Below are positions 23,442-34,100 of a stretch of 64,000 bases of DNA, one piece after another. The position numbers and the translations under genes are program-made. Origin of the DNA: Nitrospira sp. (GTDB lineage Bacteria; Nitrospirota; Nitrospiria; Nitrospirales; Nitrospiraceae); contig JARFXP010000004.1 in NCBI GenBank assembly GCA_029194675.1, positions 186,001-250,000 on the forward strand. Direction: 5' to 3'. Position 1 is the stretch's first letter. Each line of letters opens with the position of its first letter. The notes below the pieces were generated by a model. That model had not been told where the DNA came from. It did no database searches and saw only the letters and a list, made by a program, of their open reading frames with translations.

Positions 23442-25889
23442 ATGCCAAACGGATTCGCGAATGTGCCGGATTGGTTTCCATGGGAAAACGCCGGCGGCAA
23501 TATTGCGATCGGTGACTTAGACGGCGACGGTCGCCAGGATCTTGTCGTTCTTATGGTGGACAACCCGCCCGACAAGAACCGCGGCCTGTATCGCGTGGGC
23601 AAGCGTCTTGATGCTGCCGGCATCCCCACCGACGGTTGGGGACCGTGGATTGATATTCCGGACTGGTTTTCAGTTGAAAATCAGGGCGCAGGACTCGCCT
23701 TGTGGGACTTGAATGGAAACGGTCAGCTCGATCTCGTGGCATTTATGATCGATGCGCCCCAAGGACAGAATCAGGCGTTCTATCGGGTCGCTCGATCACT
23801 GGACAACAACGGCAATGTCACCGGCGGCTGGACCGATTGGATAGGCATCCCAGACTGGTTCCCTTGGGAGAATCAGCATGGTGCTATCGCGGTCACTGAT
23901 CTTGACGGCGATGGCCACCCGGAATTGATCGTCCTCATGATCGACAACCCTCAACAGCAGAACCAGGCCTATTATCGCATTGGGAAACGCCTCGATGCCG
24001 ACGGGCGTGTCACCGCCGGCTGGACTGGTTGGCAACCGGTGCCGGACTGGTTCTCTTGGGAAAACCAGGGTGCCGGTGTCGCGATAGCCGATGGGAATCA
24101 GGCCGGCGATCACGATCTCGTCATTTTCCAGATTGACAACGCGCCTGGGCAGAACCAGGCGTTCTTCAAACGCGGCGCGCGGCTGCAGATCACCGGCGAC
24201 GTCGACAGCTGGGGACCATGGATGGGTGTCCCCGGTTGGTTCTCTTGGGAGAACCAGGGCGGTGGTCTTACGGTGGCCGATCTCGGTGGACTTCGAAAGC
24301 TTATCGCGCTGAACATCGACAACCCGCCCCAGCAGAATGCCGGCCTGTACGAGGTCTTCGATCTGGATTCCGATCCGGCACGCGAAGGAAGGTGGGAAGT
24401 ACTGCCGTTCAAGTCTGGCGTCCTCGCCGTGCACGCAGCTCTGCTGCCTATGGGAAAAGTGCTGTTTTTTGCCGGCTCGGGGAGCAGCGCCGTGCGGTTC
24501 GCGAGCCCGGACTTCGGCAACGAAGCGAAGGGCATCTTTACGAGCGTGGTGTGGGACCCGGCAGTACCACCTGGTCCCGGAGCGCCGAACTTCTCCCACC
24601 CGGCCACACTACGGACTCCCGACGGCAAAGTCTTCGATTTCTTCTGCGGCGGCGATGCGTTTCTGCCGGACGGCCGCATGCTGTCGGCTGGTGGAACCCT
24701 TGACTATAATCCATTCAAAGGCCGCGCAGATGTCGCTGTCTTCGACCCCTTCAACGAGACCTGGGCATTCGTCAAACAGATGCAGCATGGCCGCTGGTAC
24801 CCGACACTCATCGCGATGGGTGATGGCCGAGTGCTGGCGACAACCGGTCTCAACGAAGCGGGGAACGGCCACAATCAGGCTGTGGAATTGTACTCGGCTG
24901 CAACCGACTCCTGGCAGCCGCTGCACCTCCCGGCCGCTTTTCCAGGTCTGCCGCTGTACGCCCATCTCTTCTTGATGCAAGACGGTCGCGTCTTTTTCTC
25001 GGGCGGACGGATGGACGACCCTCTTCAGGTAGAGCCCTGCGTGCTGGATCTCACACAGAACCCGATCGGTCTGACCTTCCTACCAGATCTACTCGATCCT
25101 GTGCTCCGGAACCAGTCCGCCAGCGTGCTCCTCCCGCCCGCGCAAGATCAGAAGGTGCTCATCATGGGTGGCGGCCCCGTCGGCAAGCCGGATAAAACCG
25201 ACGCGACTGGAATGGTGAGCATCGTGGACCTGAAGAAGCCACACCCCGACTATGTCGCAGCTGAGCCTATGTTACTGCCACGGTTACACTTGAATGCCGT
25301 GATCCTACCGGACCGGACTGTCTTCGTCACTGGTGGATCACTCAAGCAGGAAGACAAGCCGCTCGCTCGGCTCCAGGCTGAGAGCTATGATCCAGCGACC
25401 GGGCAGTGGCAGCTAATGGCGACTGCTACCATCCCACGTCTCTATCACTCGACAGCTCTGCTCTTGCCAGACGGCCGAGTTGTCACCGCCGGCGGGAACC
25501 CAGAAGGCGGCCACTCGGTTACCTGGGAGCCGCCGGATCCGGAAGAGGAGATGCGCCTCGAAGTCTTCAGTCCGCCGTACCTCTTCAAGGGCCCGCGACC
25601 CACGATTGGCACTGTAGTCACTGAATGGAACTATGGGCAGCAGGTCTCGGTGCCGACGCCGCAGGCAGTTCAGATACGTTGGGCCCATTTGGTGAAATGC
25701 GGTGTGACTACGCATTCGTTCAACTGCGAACAGCGGCTTGTCGATCTCCCGATTGCAGCTCGCACGTCAACATCCTTGCGAGTGGCGGTGCCCGGCAACC
25801 GGAATCTCGCACCACCTGGATGGTACATGCTCTTCATCGTCGATACGGACGGCGTTCCTTCCGTGGCGACGTGGGTGCATCTGACCTAA
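23442..25889 (+). CDS. Copper-radical oxidase with N-terminal FG-GAP-like repeats
   Basis: An 815-aa protein. Residues 1-320 hold five repeats of about 60 aa, each with DWF.WENQG, a DLDGDG-like Ca2+ loop and a conserved Q/N-rich end. Residues about 325-700 form a Kelch-type propeller of the galactose/glyoxal oxidase family, and about 710-815 the C-terminal DUF1929-type domain. All copper-radical residues align: Cys402 (FCGGD) for the thioether bond with Tyr453 (RWYPT), Tyr668-His669 (RLYHS) and His758 (TTHSFNCEQR). The family oxidises alcohols or aldehydes with O2 to give H2O2. No signal peptide is seen at this start, which has a good ribosome site, so export is unexplained. The substrate is unknown. 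Confidence 0.85.
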   Translation: MPNGFANVPDWFPWENAGGNIAIGDLDGDGRQDLVVLMVDNPPDKNRGLYRVGKRLDAAGIPTDGWGPWIDIPDWFSVENQGAGLALWDLNGNGQLDLVAFMIDAPQGQNQAFYRVARSLDNNGNVTGGWTDWIGIPDWFPWENQHGAIAVTDLDGDGHPELIVLMIDNPQQQNQAYYRIGKRLDADGRVTAGWTGWQPVPDWFSWENQGAGVAIADGNQAGDHDLVIFQIDNAPGQNQAFFKRGARLQITGDVDSWGPWMGVPGWFSWENQGGGLTVADLGGLRKLIALNIDNPPQQNAGLYEVFDLDSDPAREGRWEVLPFKSGVLAVHAALLPMGKVLFFAGSGSSAVRFASPDFGNEAKGIFTSVVWDPAVPPGPGAPNFSHPATLRTPDGKVFDFFCGGDAFLPDGRMLSAGGTLDYNPFKGRADVAVFDPFNETWAFVKQMQHGRWYPTLIAMGDGRVLATTGLNEAGNGHNQAVELYSAATDSWQPLHLPAAFPGLPLYAHLFLMQDGRVFFSGGRMDDPLQVEPCVLDLTQNPIGLTFLPDLLDPVLRNQSASVLLPPAQDQKVLIMGGGPVGKPDKTDATGMVSIVDLKKPHPDYVAAEPMLLPRLHLNAVILPDRTVFVTGGSLKQEDKPLARLQAESYDPATGQWQLMATATIPRLYHSTALLLPDGRVVTAGGNPEGGHSVTWEPPDPEEEMRLEVFSPPYLFKGPRPTIGTVVTEWNYGQQVSVPTPQAVQIRWAHLVKCGVTTHSFNCEQRLVDLPIAARTSTSLRVAVPGNRNLAPPGWYMLFIVDTDGVPSVATWVHLT

Positions 25890-25909
25890 ACACTGGAGGG
25901 GATCGTGCA

Positions 25910-26110
25910 ATGAACCCCTTGGCGATCGTCAAGCTCACGTCGCTAATGGAGCGCACCGGCAGGAGCCCCAGGTCGTCCCCCTTAACTCTTATGCGGAACG
26001 GGGGTGAGGTTTATGGTTCAAGTTCATTAAGTGCCTGGTGCCGTTCGCTAGGAGCCGGCAATCGACTCACTCAAAGAGTTCGTGAACATCCAATTGGAAA
26101 AGGAGGATAG
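25910..26110 (+). pseudogene. Fragment resembling a subtilase N-terminus, frameshifted
   Basis: It starts MNPLAIVKLTSLMERT after GGAGGGG, similar to the opening of S8 peptidases found with bacteriocin-like clusters (LVKLT.LM.RTSG.PE). Homology stops at about residue 20, where a frame change is likely. The remaining residues look random. Just downstream another frame gives LKEFVNIQLEKED, perhaps the end of a second lost gene. Identification is tentative. Confidence 0.35.
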
Positions 26111-26112
26111 AA

Positions 26113-26217
26113 ATGCCACCAGCGATCTTTTTTGAACATGCCAACTTCCATGGCGCGCATAAGCATGTATTTGGTGCTGAATCAAACTTGAATGCCGCGG
26201 ATGATAATTTGTTTTAG
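26113..26217 (+). pseudogene. Truncated beta/gamma-crystallin-like fragment
   Basis: A 34-codon ORF after AGGAGG that begins MPPAIFFEHANFHGAHKHVF, the opening of a Greek-key beta/gamma-crystallin motif (.I.FYEHANF.G). It stops after DDNLF, where a full domain would continue for another 60 or more residues. Not functional as a fold. Confidence 0.5.
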
Positions 26218-26331
26218 ATGGAGAGGGCGGAAGAGCGGGGTCATCGAGATCGATGCCTCGTTCCCATTGCTAGCAGGTCAGAGTGCCACGTCGTCACGGG
26301 GGACGTAACTATTCAACGCGGACAGGAGGTC

Positions 26332-28788
26332 ATGATGCTCATTCAGAGGAGTAAGGCGAAGAGGGCGATTTTGGGCATCCTGGGCATAATCGCCCTGATC
26401 AGTTGCGCGACCCTCCAGCCCGGTCTGCCGGGGAAGGTGATCGATGAAGCGCGCAGCGTAGCTCGTGCCCCATCTTCGTTCCCCGCGGCCGATGAGGATT
26501 ATTTTCACGATATGGATGGCGGAGTCGCCCTCTCTCGTGAAGAAATCCAAGGCCGAAATACCTGGCTGATCTGGACCGCGGGCAACGATCGGTTCTGGGA
26601 TAGGCTCGCCATCGCCAGCTTCGGCAACCTGGATTTCTTGAAGACGCTCTCGTCGCACCCGAGCCTCAAATTCAGCCGCGACAACCGCTGGCACTATCTC
26701 GGCCTGGTCAACGAACCCTGTTTCGAGAAGGCAACCGGTCCCGACCCCACGCGTTATGGCCTATGGTTGGATCAGCGTCGCCATGATTGTCCGTCCGATC
26801 CCTTCGCGAACGAGAACAAATATCCCGGCGTGGCCATTGGGGCGCGCGGAAAGAATCTGCCGGTCGGCTCCTACTATGGGGAACCGACCGGCATCGTCGG
26901 GTTGCGGCTCTTTCCGAATCCCGACTTCGACGAAGCCGCTGCGAAGAAATGGAACTCCACGCGTTACTACGAGGATCCCAGCTACTATTTGTCCAAAGAT
27001 TTAGTGAAACCCTATCGCGTCGGGATGTCGTGCGCGTTCTGTCATGTCGGTCCCAATCCGGTCAAGCCGCCGGCCGATCCCGAGCATCCTCAATGGGACA
27101 ACTTGAGCTCCAATGTCGGAGCGCAGTATTTTTGGATCGATCGGATCTTTACCTGGGATGCCGACGAATCGAGCTTCCCGTTTCAGCTCTTTCACACCTC
27201 GCGTCCAGGGGCGCTCGACACTTCACTGGTCTCCACGGACTACATCAACAATCCACGCACGATGAACGCCGTCTATGCGCTGGGGCCTCGATTGCAACAA
27301 GCGCAGCGCTGGGGAAAGGAGACGTTGGCGGACGGCGGCTTGGACAACAAGCAGTTCAACGACTATGTCGCTGCCGGCCCGTTGACTCAATTTTTTCAAC
27401 CGCCCAACATCGTGTGGACGCCTCGTGTGCTTAAGGACGGCTCGGATTCCGTTGGTGCCCTGGGCGCACTCAATCGTGTCTTCTTGAACATCGGCCTGTT
27501 CAGCGAAGAGTGGCTCCTTCACTTCAAGCCCTTGGTCGGCGGGCAGCCGATCACGCCCATGCGGATTGTCGTCGCTCACGACCATTCCGCCTATTGGCAA
27601 GCCACCGAGGCGCAGACTCCCAATCTGGCGTTGTTCTTTTTGAAGACGACCGACCCGCACAAATTGCGCGACGCTCCCGGGGGCGCCCAGCATCTCACCA
27701 GGGATATGACCCAACTGGCGCACGGGAAGGAAGTGTTTGCCGAGCGGTGCGCGCGATGTCACTCCAGTAAGGTGCCCACCCCGGCGATCGGGCTCGATCC
27801 CAGCGGCTGTGCGGGGCCCGGCTATTTGGGATGCTGGCAGAAATACTGGGAATGGACGAAGACTGAAGAGTTTCAGCGAGAGATGAAGAAGATTGTCATG
27901 CGGGACGACTTCCTTGAAAACAACTTTCTATCCACCGAAGTACGTGTGCCTGTCACCTTGCTGGAAACCAACGCCTGTAGTCCGCTCGCGACGAACGCCA
28001 TCGGCGAGAACATTTGGGATAATTTTTCATCCCAATCCTATAAGGACCTCCCGTCGGTAGGGACGATTACGGTCCATCATCCTTTCACCGGCGAGCCGAA
28101 GCCGTATGAGATGCCCGCCGGCGGACGCGGGTACACGCGGCCGGCCTCGTTGGTCAGCCTCTGGTCGACGGCGCCGTTTCTGTTGAACAACAGCGTCGGC
28201 CGATTCAATCCGAGCCCGAGTGTCGAGGCTCGGCTGCAATCCTTCCAATCCTCGATTGAGCAAATGCTCTGGCCGGAGAAGCGAGACAAGGATCGTGTCT
28301 TCGGCGATCGCGTCCCCGGCGTCATCGACCGCACGACGACGACGAGCTATCTCCGGATCCCCAAGGGGTACTTGCCGGAGGTGCTCCAAGACCTGTCCTT
28401 GTTGGAGGAGGGACTCTTCCCCTCGATTTTTGAAAAAGGCGGCATCGAGATCGGGCCGATCCCGGCCGGGACTCCGGTGAATTTGTTGTCGAACGTCGAC
28501 CTGCTGCCGGAAGGCATGACGCTGCCGGAGCGCGTCGCGCATCAGAAAAAGCTGCTCACCTTGTTGGTGCGCCTCAAGAAGGACTTGAAGGCGATGCCGA
28601 GGGACGTCACGGACGAGCAAGCCCGCCAGGTGTGGCGCAATCTCGTCGAGCCGCTCTTGGAGTTCAACAAGTGCCCGGACTTCGTCGTGAACCGTGGCCA
28701 TTACTTCGGCACGAGCCATTTCAAAGAGGAGCCGGGCCTGTCGGACGACGACAAGTATGCGTTGATCGAGTTTCTCAAGACGTTCTAA
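26332..28788 (+). CDS. Di-heme cytochrome c lipoprotein
   Basis: An 818-aa exported protein. ATG 26332 (ACAGGAGGTC in front) is preferred to the longer frame from 26218 because a lipoprotein signal with lipobox ALISC follows it. It has two CXXCH heme-binding sites, CAFCH at residue 234 and CARCH at 473. Large aromatic-rich stretches between and after them are not assigned to a known enzyme domain. The GMC oxidoreductase gene follows 95 bp downstream in the same direction, so it is a likely electron acceptor or partner of that enzyme. Cytochrome/GMC pairs are known for sugar and alcohol dehydrogenases, but this cytochrome is much larger than those. Confidence 0.75.
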   Translation: MMLIQRSKAKRAILGILGIIALISCATLQPGLPGKVIDEARSVARAPSSFPAADEDYFHDMDGGVALSREEIQGRNTWLIWTAGNDRFWDRLAIASFGNLDFLKTLSSHPSLKFSRDNRWHYLGLVNEPCFEKATGPDPTRYGLWLDQRRHDCPSDPFANENKYPGVAIGARGKNLPVGSYYGEPTGIVGLRLFPNPDFDEAAAKKWNSTRYYEDPSYYLSKDLVKPYRVGMSCAFCHVGPNPVKPPADPEHPQWDNLSSNVGAQYFWIDRIFTWDADESSFPFQLFHTSRPGALDTSLVSTDYINNPRTMNAVYALGPRLQQAQRWGKETLADGGLDNKQFNDYVAAGPLTQFFQPPNIVWTPRVLKDGSDSVGALGALNRVFLNIGLFSEEWLLHFKPLVGGQPITPMRIVVAHDHSAYWQATEAQTPNLALFFLKTTDPHKLRDAPGGAQHLTRDMTQLAHGKEVFAERCARCHSSKVPTPAIGLDPSGCAGPGYLGCWQKYWEWTKTEEFQREMKKIVMRDDFLENNFLSTEVRVPVTLLETNACSPLATNAIGENIWDNFSSQSYKDLPSVGTITVHHPFTGEPKPYEMPAGGRGYTRPASLVSLWSTAPFLLNNSVGRFNPSPSVEARLQSFQSSIEQMLWPEKRDKDRVFGDRVPGVIDRTTTTSYLRIPKGYLPEVLQDLSLLEEGLFPSIFEKGGIEIGPIPAGTPVNLLSNVDLLPEGMTLPERVAHQKKLLTLLVRLKKDLKAMPRDVTDEQARQVWRNLVEPLLEFNKCPDFVVNRGHYFGTSHFKEEPGLSDDDKYALIEFLKTF

Positions 28789-28883
28789 CGACGTGCTCGC
28801 CTGTCGTTCCATAACGCTGTACTCTCCGGTGCGTTCATTTCTCATGGGACGCACGATGGGATGAGGCAAGGAAAGGACGCCCG

Positions 28884-30851
28884 ATGATGGATCCCAAGAC
28901 CCGGCGTGATTTTCTGAGGCTGGCCGCGGTGGCCGGATTGAGCTTGCCGCTCGACGGCTGCTTCCGTGCCTTCAAGCAATGGGAGCGCGGGGCCATCCGG
29001 TGTGCCACCCCGGCAGGGCTGGCCGATGGCGCGATGTTTGATTACATCGTGATCGGATCCGGCGCCGGTGGTGGGCCGGTCGCAGCCAACCTCGCGACGG
29101 CCGGGTTTCGGGTCGCGCTGCTCGAAGCCGGCGGCGATGAGACGAATCCGAACTACTCGGTGCCGATGTTTCATGGGTTTGCCACCGAGGATGAGACGTT
29201 TCGCTGGGATTACTTTGTCAAACACTATGAAGATCCCGATCGACGTCGGCGCGACAGCAAGTACGTGGCGGAGCATGACGGGGTTTTGTATCCGAGAGCC
29301 GGGACGCTGGGCGGCTGTACCGCGCACAATGCGATGATCACGGTGTACCCGCACAATAGCGATTGGGACGGCATTGCGCAGGTGACCGGCGATGCGTCAT
29401 GGGCCAGTGAGTCGATGCGCCGCTATTTCGAACGACTCGAACAGTGCCGCTACGTTCATGGGCTGATCGAAAAAGCGGAGAACCGAAGCCGGCATGGCTT
29501 CGATGGGTGGCTCACGACGAACATGGCCGACCCGACCCTGGTGATCAAGGATAAGCAGTTGCTCGATATGATCGCCTCGATGGTGGAAGGCGCCCTCCGT
29601 GAAGACGTCGGCCGGCCGCTGAGCCTGCTGAAAAGTCATTTCGATCCCAATGACTGGCGCATCGTCGTCGATAGCCCGGAAGGCGTCTTCGGCACGCCGC
29701 TGGCGACGAACGAGGGACGACGGACGGGCACAAGGGAATACCTCCAAGCGGTGGCGAAGGCCTGTCCCGCGAATCTGACCGTCGTGACCCATGCACTCGC
29801 CGCTCGGATTCTGCTGGATCGCGACAAGCGGGCGACCGGCGTGGAATATCTGCAAGGGCCGTCGCTGTATCGAGCAGACCCACAGGCAAAAGCCGCTCCT
29901 GAAGGAATCCGAAAAACGATTCAGGCACGACGTGAGGTCATTCTCTCCGCCGGTGCCTTCAACAGTCCACAGCTGCTCAAATTATCCGGGATCGGTCCAA
30001 GGGACGAGCTGACACGTTTCGGAATAGAGCCCCTGGTCGATCTGCCGGGGGTCGGCGAAAATTTGCAGGATCGGTATGAGATCGGTGTCATCACGGAGAT
30101 GGATCGCGATTTTCAAGTCCTGCGGGACTGCACGTTCGAGCCGCCGACGTCCGGCCAACAGCCGGACCCCTGCTTTGCGGATTGGCAGAACGGCACGGGC
30201 GTCTATACGACCAACGGCCTGGTCATCAGCCTCATCAAACGCTCCAGCCCGGAGCGGCCGCTGCCTGATCTCTACATCTTCGGCGTGCCGAGTTACTTCA
30301 AGGGCTATTTCCCCACGTATTCGGCGATCTTGCGTCAGCACAAAAACTACTTTACATGGGCGATTCTCAAGGCCCACACGCAGAACACCGCCGGGCAAGT
30401 CACGCTGCGGTCCGACGATCCGCGCGACGTCCCCGAGATCAACTTCCATTATTTCGATGAATCGAACGATACGGCGCAAGAAGATCTGGAGTCCGTGGTC
30501 GAGGGCATCGAGTTTGTGCGTCGGATCTCACGCAAGGCTCAGGGCGTGATTAAGCGGGAAGTGATCCCGGGACCGGCCATCGCGAGCCGGGACGATCTGC
30601 GCACATTCGTGCGGAACGAAGCGTGGAGCCATCATGCCTCGTGCAGCAACAAGATGGGGCCGGCGACCGATCCCATGGCGGTGGTGGACAGCCGGTTTCG
30701 CGTCCACGGGACGAAAAACCTGCGGGTGGTGGATGCGTCCGTCTTTCCTCGTATCCCAGGGTTCTTTATCGTGTCGGCGATCTACATGATCAGCGAGAAG
30801 GCCAGTGATGTGATTGCCGAGGATGCCGGACTCGACGACGGACGGCGATGA
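28884..30851 (+). CDS. GMC-family FAD oxidoreductase with Tat-type signal
   Basis: A 655-aa flavoenzyme. The N-terminus has a twin-arginine motif (TRRDFLRLAAVAGLSLPLDGC) with a possible lipid-attached Cys. The FAD-binding loop GSGAGGGPVAANLA lies at about 58-71, and the family segment AGAFNSPQLLKLSGIG at about 353-368. The C-terminal catalytic zone holds WSHHASCSNKMG (about 576-587) and DASVFPRIPG (about 617-626). GMC enzymes oxidise alcohols, sugars or sterols. The Tat signal and the preceding cytochrome c suggest action outside the cytoplasm with electrons passed to heme rather than O2. The substrate is unknown. Confidence 0.82.
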   Translation: MMDPKTRRDFLRLAAVAGLSLPLDGCFRAFKQWERGAIRCATPAGLADGAMFDYIVIGSGAGGGPVAANLATAGFRVALLEAGGDETNPNYSVPMFHGFATEDETFRWDYFVKHYEDPDRRRRDSKYVAEHDGVLYPRAGTLGGCTAHNAMITVYPHNSDWDGIAQVTGDASWASESMRRYFERLEQCRYVHGLIEKAENRSRHGFDGWLTTNMADPTLVIKDKQLLDMIASMVEGALREDVGRPLSLLKSHFDPNDWRIVVDSPEGVFGTPLATNEGRRTGTREYLQAVAKACPANLTVVTHALAARILLDRDKRATGVEYLQGPSLYRADPQAKAAPEGIRKTIQARREVILSAGAFNSPQLLKLSGIGPRDELTRFGIEPLVDLPGVGENLQDRYEIGVITEMDRDFQVLRDCTFEPPTSGQQPDPCFADWQNGTGVYTTNGLVISLIKRSSPERPLPDLYIFGVPSYFKGYFPTYSAILRQHKNYFTWAILKAHTQNTAGQVTLRSDDPRDVPEINFHYFDESNDTAQEDLESVVEGIEFVRRISRKAQGVIKREVIPGPAIASRDDLRTFVRNEAWSHHASCSNKMGPATDPMAVVDSRFRVHGTKNLRVVDASVFPRIPGFFIVSAIYMISEKASDVIAEDAGLDDGRR

Positions 30852-31170
30852 GCACATCACGCTGCTGCGACCAAACCCGCGTACGCCCGTTATTGAAGAA
30901 ATTGAAGAAAGAGTAGAGCCAGCCGGTGTCACCCTGTGTGACGGTCCTCTCGTTGTGTCTGTTGCTCGTCGAGTGAAGCCCGCACATGCTACATCCCGCG
31001 GCGTTCGGAGGGTAGTCCGAAGAATGGAGCCCGAGCAGGCGTTTGGCCCAGCTAGGCGCGGCAAGATCACAGGATTTATCGGCCCTTCTCACGGCACGAG
31101 GCCGGCGCGCGTCCCTCGAATCGACGTGCCGCTTCCCGAGTTCGTCACAAACCTTCATGACGAATGCGGG
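30852..31170. other. Intergenic region between convergent genes
   Basis: No gene, RNA or clear terminator is seen here. It separates the GMC gene from the 3' end of the metal efflux operon. Confidence 0.5.
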
Positions 31171-34100
31171 CTAGTGATAACGGGTAGCTTCAACGGAGGA
31201 GATGGGTGTCGCTTCCGTTGCAGGCCGCGGAGTAAGCCTTCGGAAATCAGCTTCATGCCGCTGAACAATCCGATGTTCCATCCATCGATACAACACCGGC
31301 AAAACCAACAACGTCAAAACTGTCGACGAAAACAATCCCCCGATCACGACTGTGGCGAGCGGTCGTTGTATCTCAGAACCGGGACCGGTCGCCAGCAATA
31401 GCGGAAGGAGCGCCATCATTGCGACCACCGCAGTCATCAGCACAGGACGCAACCGCAGGACCATGCCGGTCAACACCGCCTCGTCCAATGGCATCCCCTG
31501 CTCTCGCAGCTGGGTGATGTAGGCAATCTTCACCACCCCGTTGAGCACCGCCACACCGAACAAGGCGATGAAGCCGACGGACGCCGGAACTGAAAGATAC
31601 AGCCCGCCCAACAACAACGCCAGCAGGCCGCCGACCATGGCGAATGGAATCGCGAGGAGAATCAGCGCCGCGTGCCGCAGCGTTCCAAACGTGAAATAGA
31701 GCAACAAAAAGATCAAGCCGATGACCAGAGGCACGACCAGGGCTAGACGTGCCATGGCCTTCTGTTGATTTTCGAATTGACCACCCCACGTGACATAATA
31801 GCCTGGCGGGAGCCGCACCAGACGTTCGACTCCTGTTTGAGCCTCTTCTACCGCACCGACCAGATCGCGCCCAACCACATTCGCTTCGATCACGATCCGG
31901 CGGCTCGCATGTTCCCGGCTGATTTGCGCCGGTCCTTCCACAATTCGAATGTCGGCCAGCTCGCGAAGAGGAATCCGTGAGCCGTCCGGGGCTGTCACCC
32001 ACAAGGCCGAAATCGTCTCGACATCGGCACGCCGATCGTCCGGAAATCGCACCATGATTGGAAAGCGCCACTGTCCTTCGAAGACCTCGCCGGCGGCAAT
32101 GCCGCCACCGACGGCTTCAATCACTTCCGTGATCTCTGCGACGTTGATCCCGTGACGCGCGATCTTGGCACGATCGATATCGATCTTCAGATAATACAGC
32201 CCCGACACCTGCTCGACTCGTAGATCGGAAATACCGCGCACCTGCCGCAGCACCCGTGAAATTTCGTCCGCCTTCACCCGCAAGGTTTCAAGGTCCTCGC
32301 CGAACAGTTTGACGGCGACCTGAGATCGGACTCCCGAGACCAGTTCATCGACGCGCATGGCGATCGGCTGAGACAGCCCGAACGCGATGCCGGGCACTTG
32401 CTCCAGCCGTCGGCGGACCTGCCCCTCGATCTCGGTTTTGGACTGTGCTTGCCACTCGGCCTTGGGTTTGAGCAAGACGAACATATCGCTAAGTTCCATC
32501 CCCATTGGATCAGTCCCCAACTCATTGGCTCCCGTGCGCGAAATCACGGAGCGCACGTCCGGTATTTCCAGCAACAACCGTTCGACTTCCCCTGCGATCT
32601 TCAGCGATTCGCTGAGGCCGATGCTCGGGAGGCGCACCAGATTCACCACGATCGTACCTTCGTCCATGATCGGCACGAATTCCCGACCGATGAACGGAAC
32701 CAGAGCTGCCCCGCCGACGAGCACCGCGGCCGCCACGAAGACGACCAGGCGAGTGCTGCGGATGGCTCCCCCCAACATTCGGCGATACAGCCGCCGTCCA
32801 CGCTCCAACAGACGCTCGCCCTCCTGCGAAGCACGAGGTTTCATAATCACCGCCGCCAGGACCGGAACCACCGTCATCGACAGCACCAAGGAGCTCAGGA
32901 GGGCGATCACCACCGTCAGCGCCAGCGGAATAAACATCTTGCCTTCCATTCCTTGGAGTGTTAGGAGCGGAAGAAAGGTCAACGCAATGATCAATTCCCC
33001 GAATAGACTCGGCTTCCGCACTTCCAGGACGGCGCGTAAGACGACCGGTAAACGGCCGGTAACCGAGAGGGCTCGGCCCGTGGTCTCCTCGCCCAGATGG
33101 CGCTCGACATTCTCAATCTGCACGATGGCCGCATCGACAATCATTCCCAGCGAGATGGCCAAGCCACCCAGTGACATCAGATTCGCCGACAGGCCGACCT
33201 GTTGCATGATCAGAAATGTAGCCAAGGTGGCCAACGGCAAGGTCAGAGCAACGACGAACGCGCCACGAAGATTTCTCAAGAAGAGATACAGGACGAGTAT
33301 CACGACCGCAGCGCCTTCCAACAGGGCACGTTCCACGGTATCGAGTGCCCGCGCCACCAATTCGATGCGGTCATGGAAAGGCTCCACCTTCACGCCGGCC
33401 GGCAACACCCGGTTGATCAACTCGACCTTGTCTCTCACCGTGGAGACAATCTCCCGACTATTGCCACCCCGCAACATGACGGCAATCCCTTCGAGCACCT
33501 CGCCCTTCCCATCACGCGTGACGCCCCCTAACCGAATCGCGGTCCCTTGGCGAACCTGCGCGACATCCTTTAGATAAATCGGTGTGCCCTTGTGCGCTGC
33601 CACCACGATCTGTTCCAGATCCCCCGCAGAGCGGGCCAATCCCACACCATAGACGACCAACTTATCCCCGCCCTGCTCGATATAACTTCCTCCGGCATTT
33701 TGGTTGTTCCCGGCCACGGCAGCCTGCACCTGGCGCAATGTGAGTTCAAAGCTTGTCAATCGATCGGGATCGACGAGCACCTCATACTGCTTCGAGAAGC
33801 CGCCCAAGGTATCGACATCCGCGAGGCCCGGGACTGCCCGCAACATCGGACGGATCACCCAATCTTGAAGGGTCCGCAAGTCCATGAGGGTCTGCGTCGG
33901 TCCATCGACGAGATACATGAAAACTTCGCTCAGTCCCGTACTGACCGGCCCCAGCACAGGTTCAGCGCTTGGTGGAAGAGCGGATCGCGCTCGAAGTATT
34001 CGTTCCAGGACGAGTTGCCGTGCGAAGTAGATATCGATCGTATCCTCAAAGACCACGGTGATCACCGAGATCCCGAATCGCGACACTGACCGGAGTTCTG

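Noticed and set aside
23041..23481. Minus-strand 146-codon frame before the copper oxidase
   Set aside because: Its start overlaps the oxidase coding region and only one patch is hydrophobic; no family features, so not listed as a gene.
23442..24400. Five repeated segments read as a DNA repeat or CRISPR-like array
   Set aside because: They are protein-level FG-GAP-like repeats in one open frame with varied DNA; no short identical repeats with unique spacers exist in the window.
28027..28869. 280-codon minus-strand frame opposite the cytochrome gene
   Set aside because: Arg-rich shadow of the cytochrome c frame, which has heme motifs and a signal peptide.
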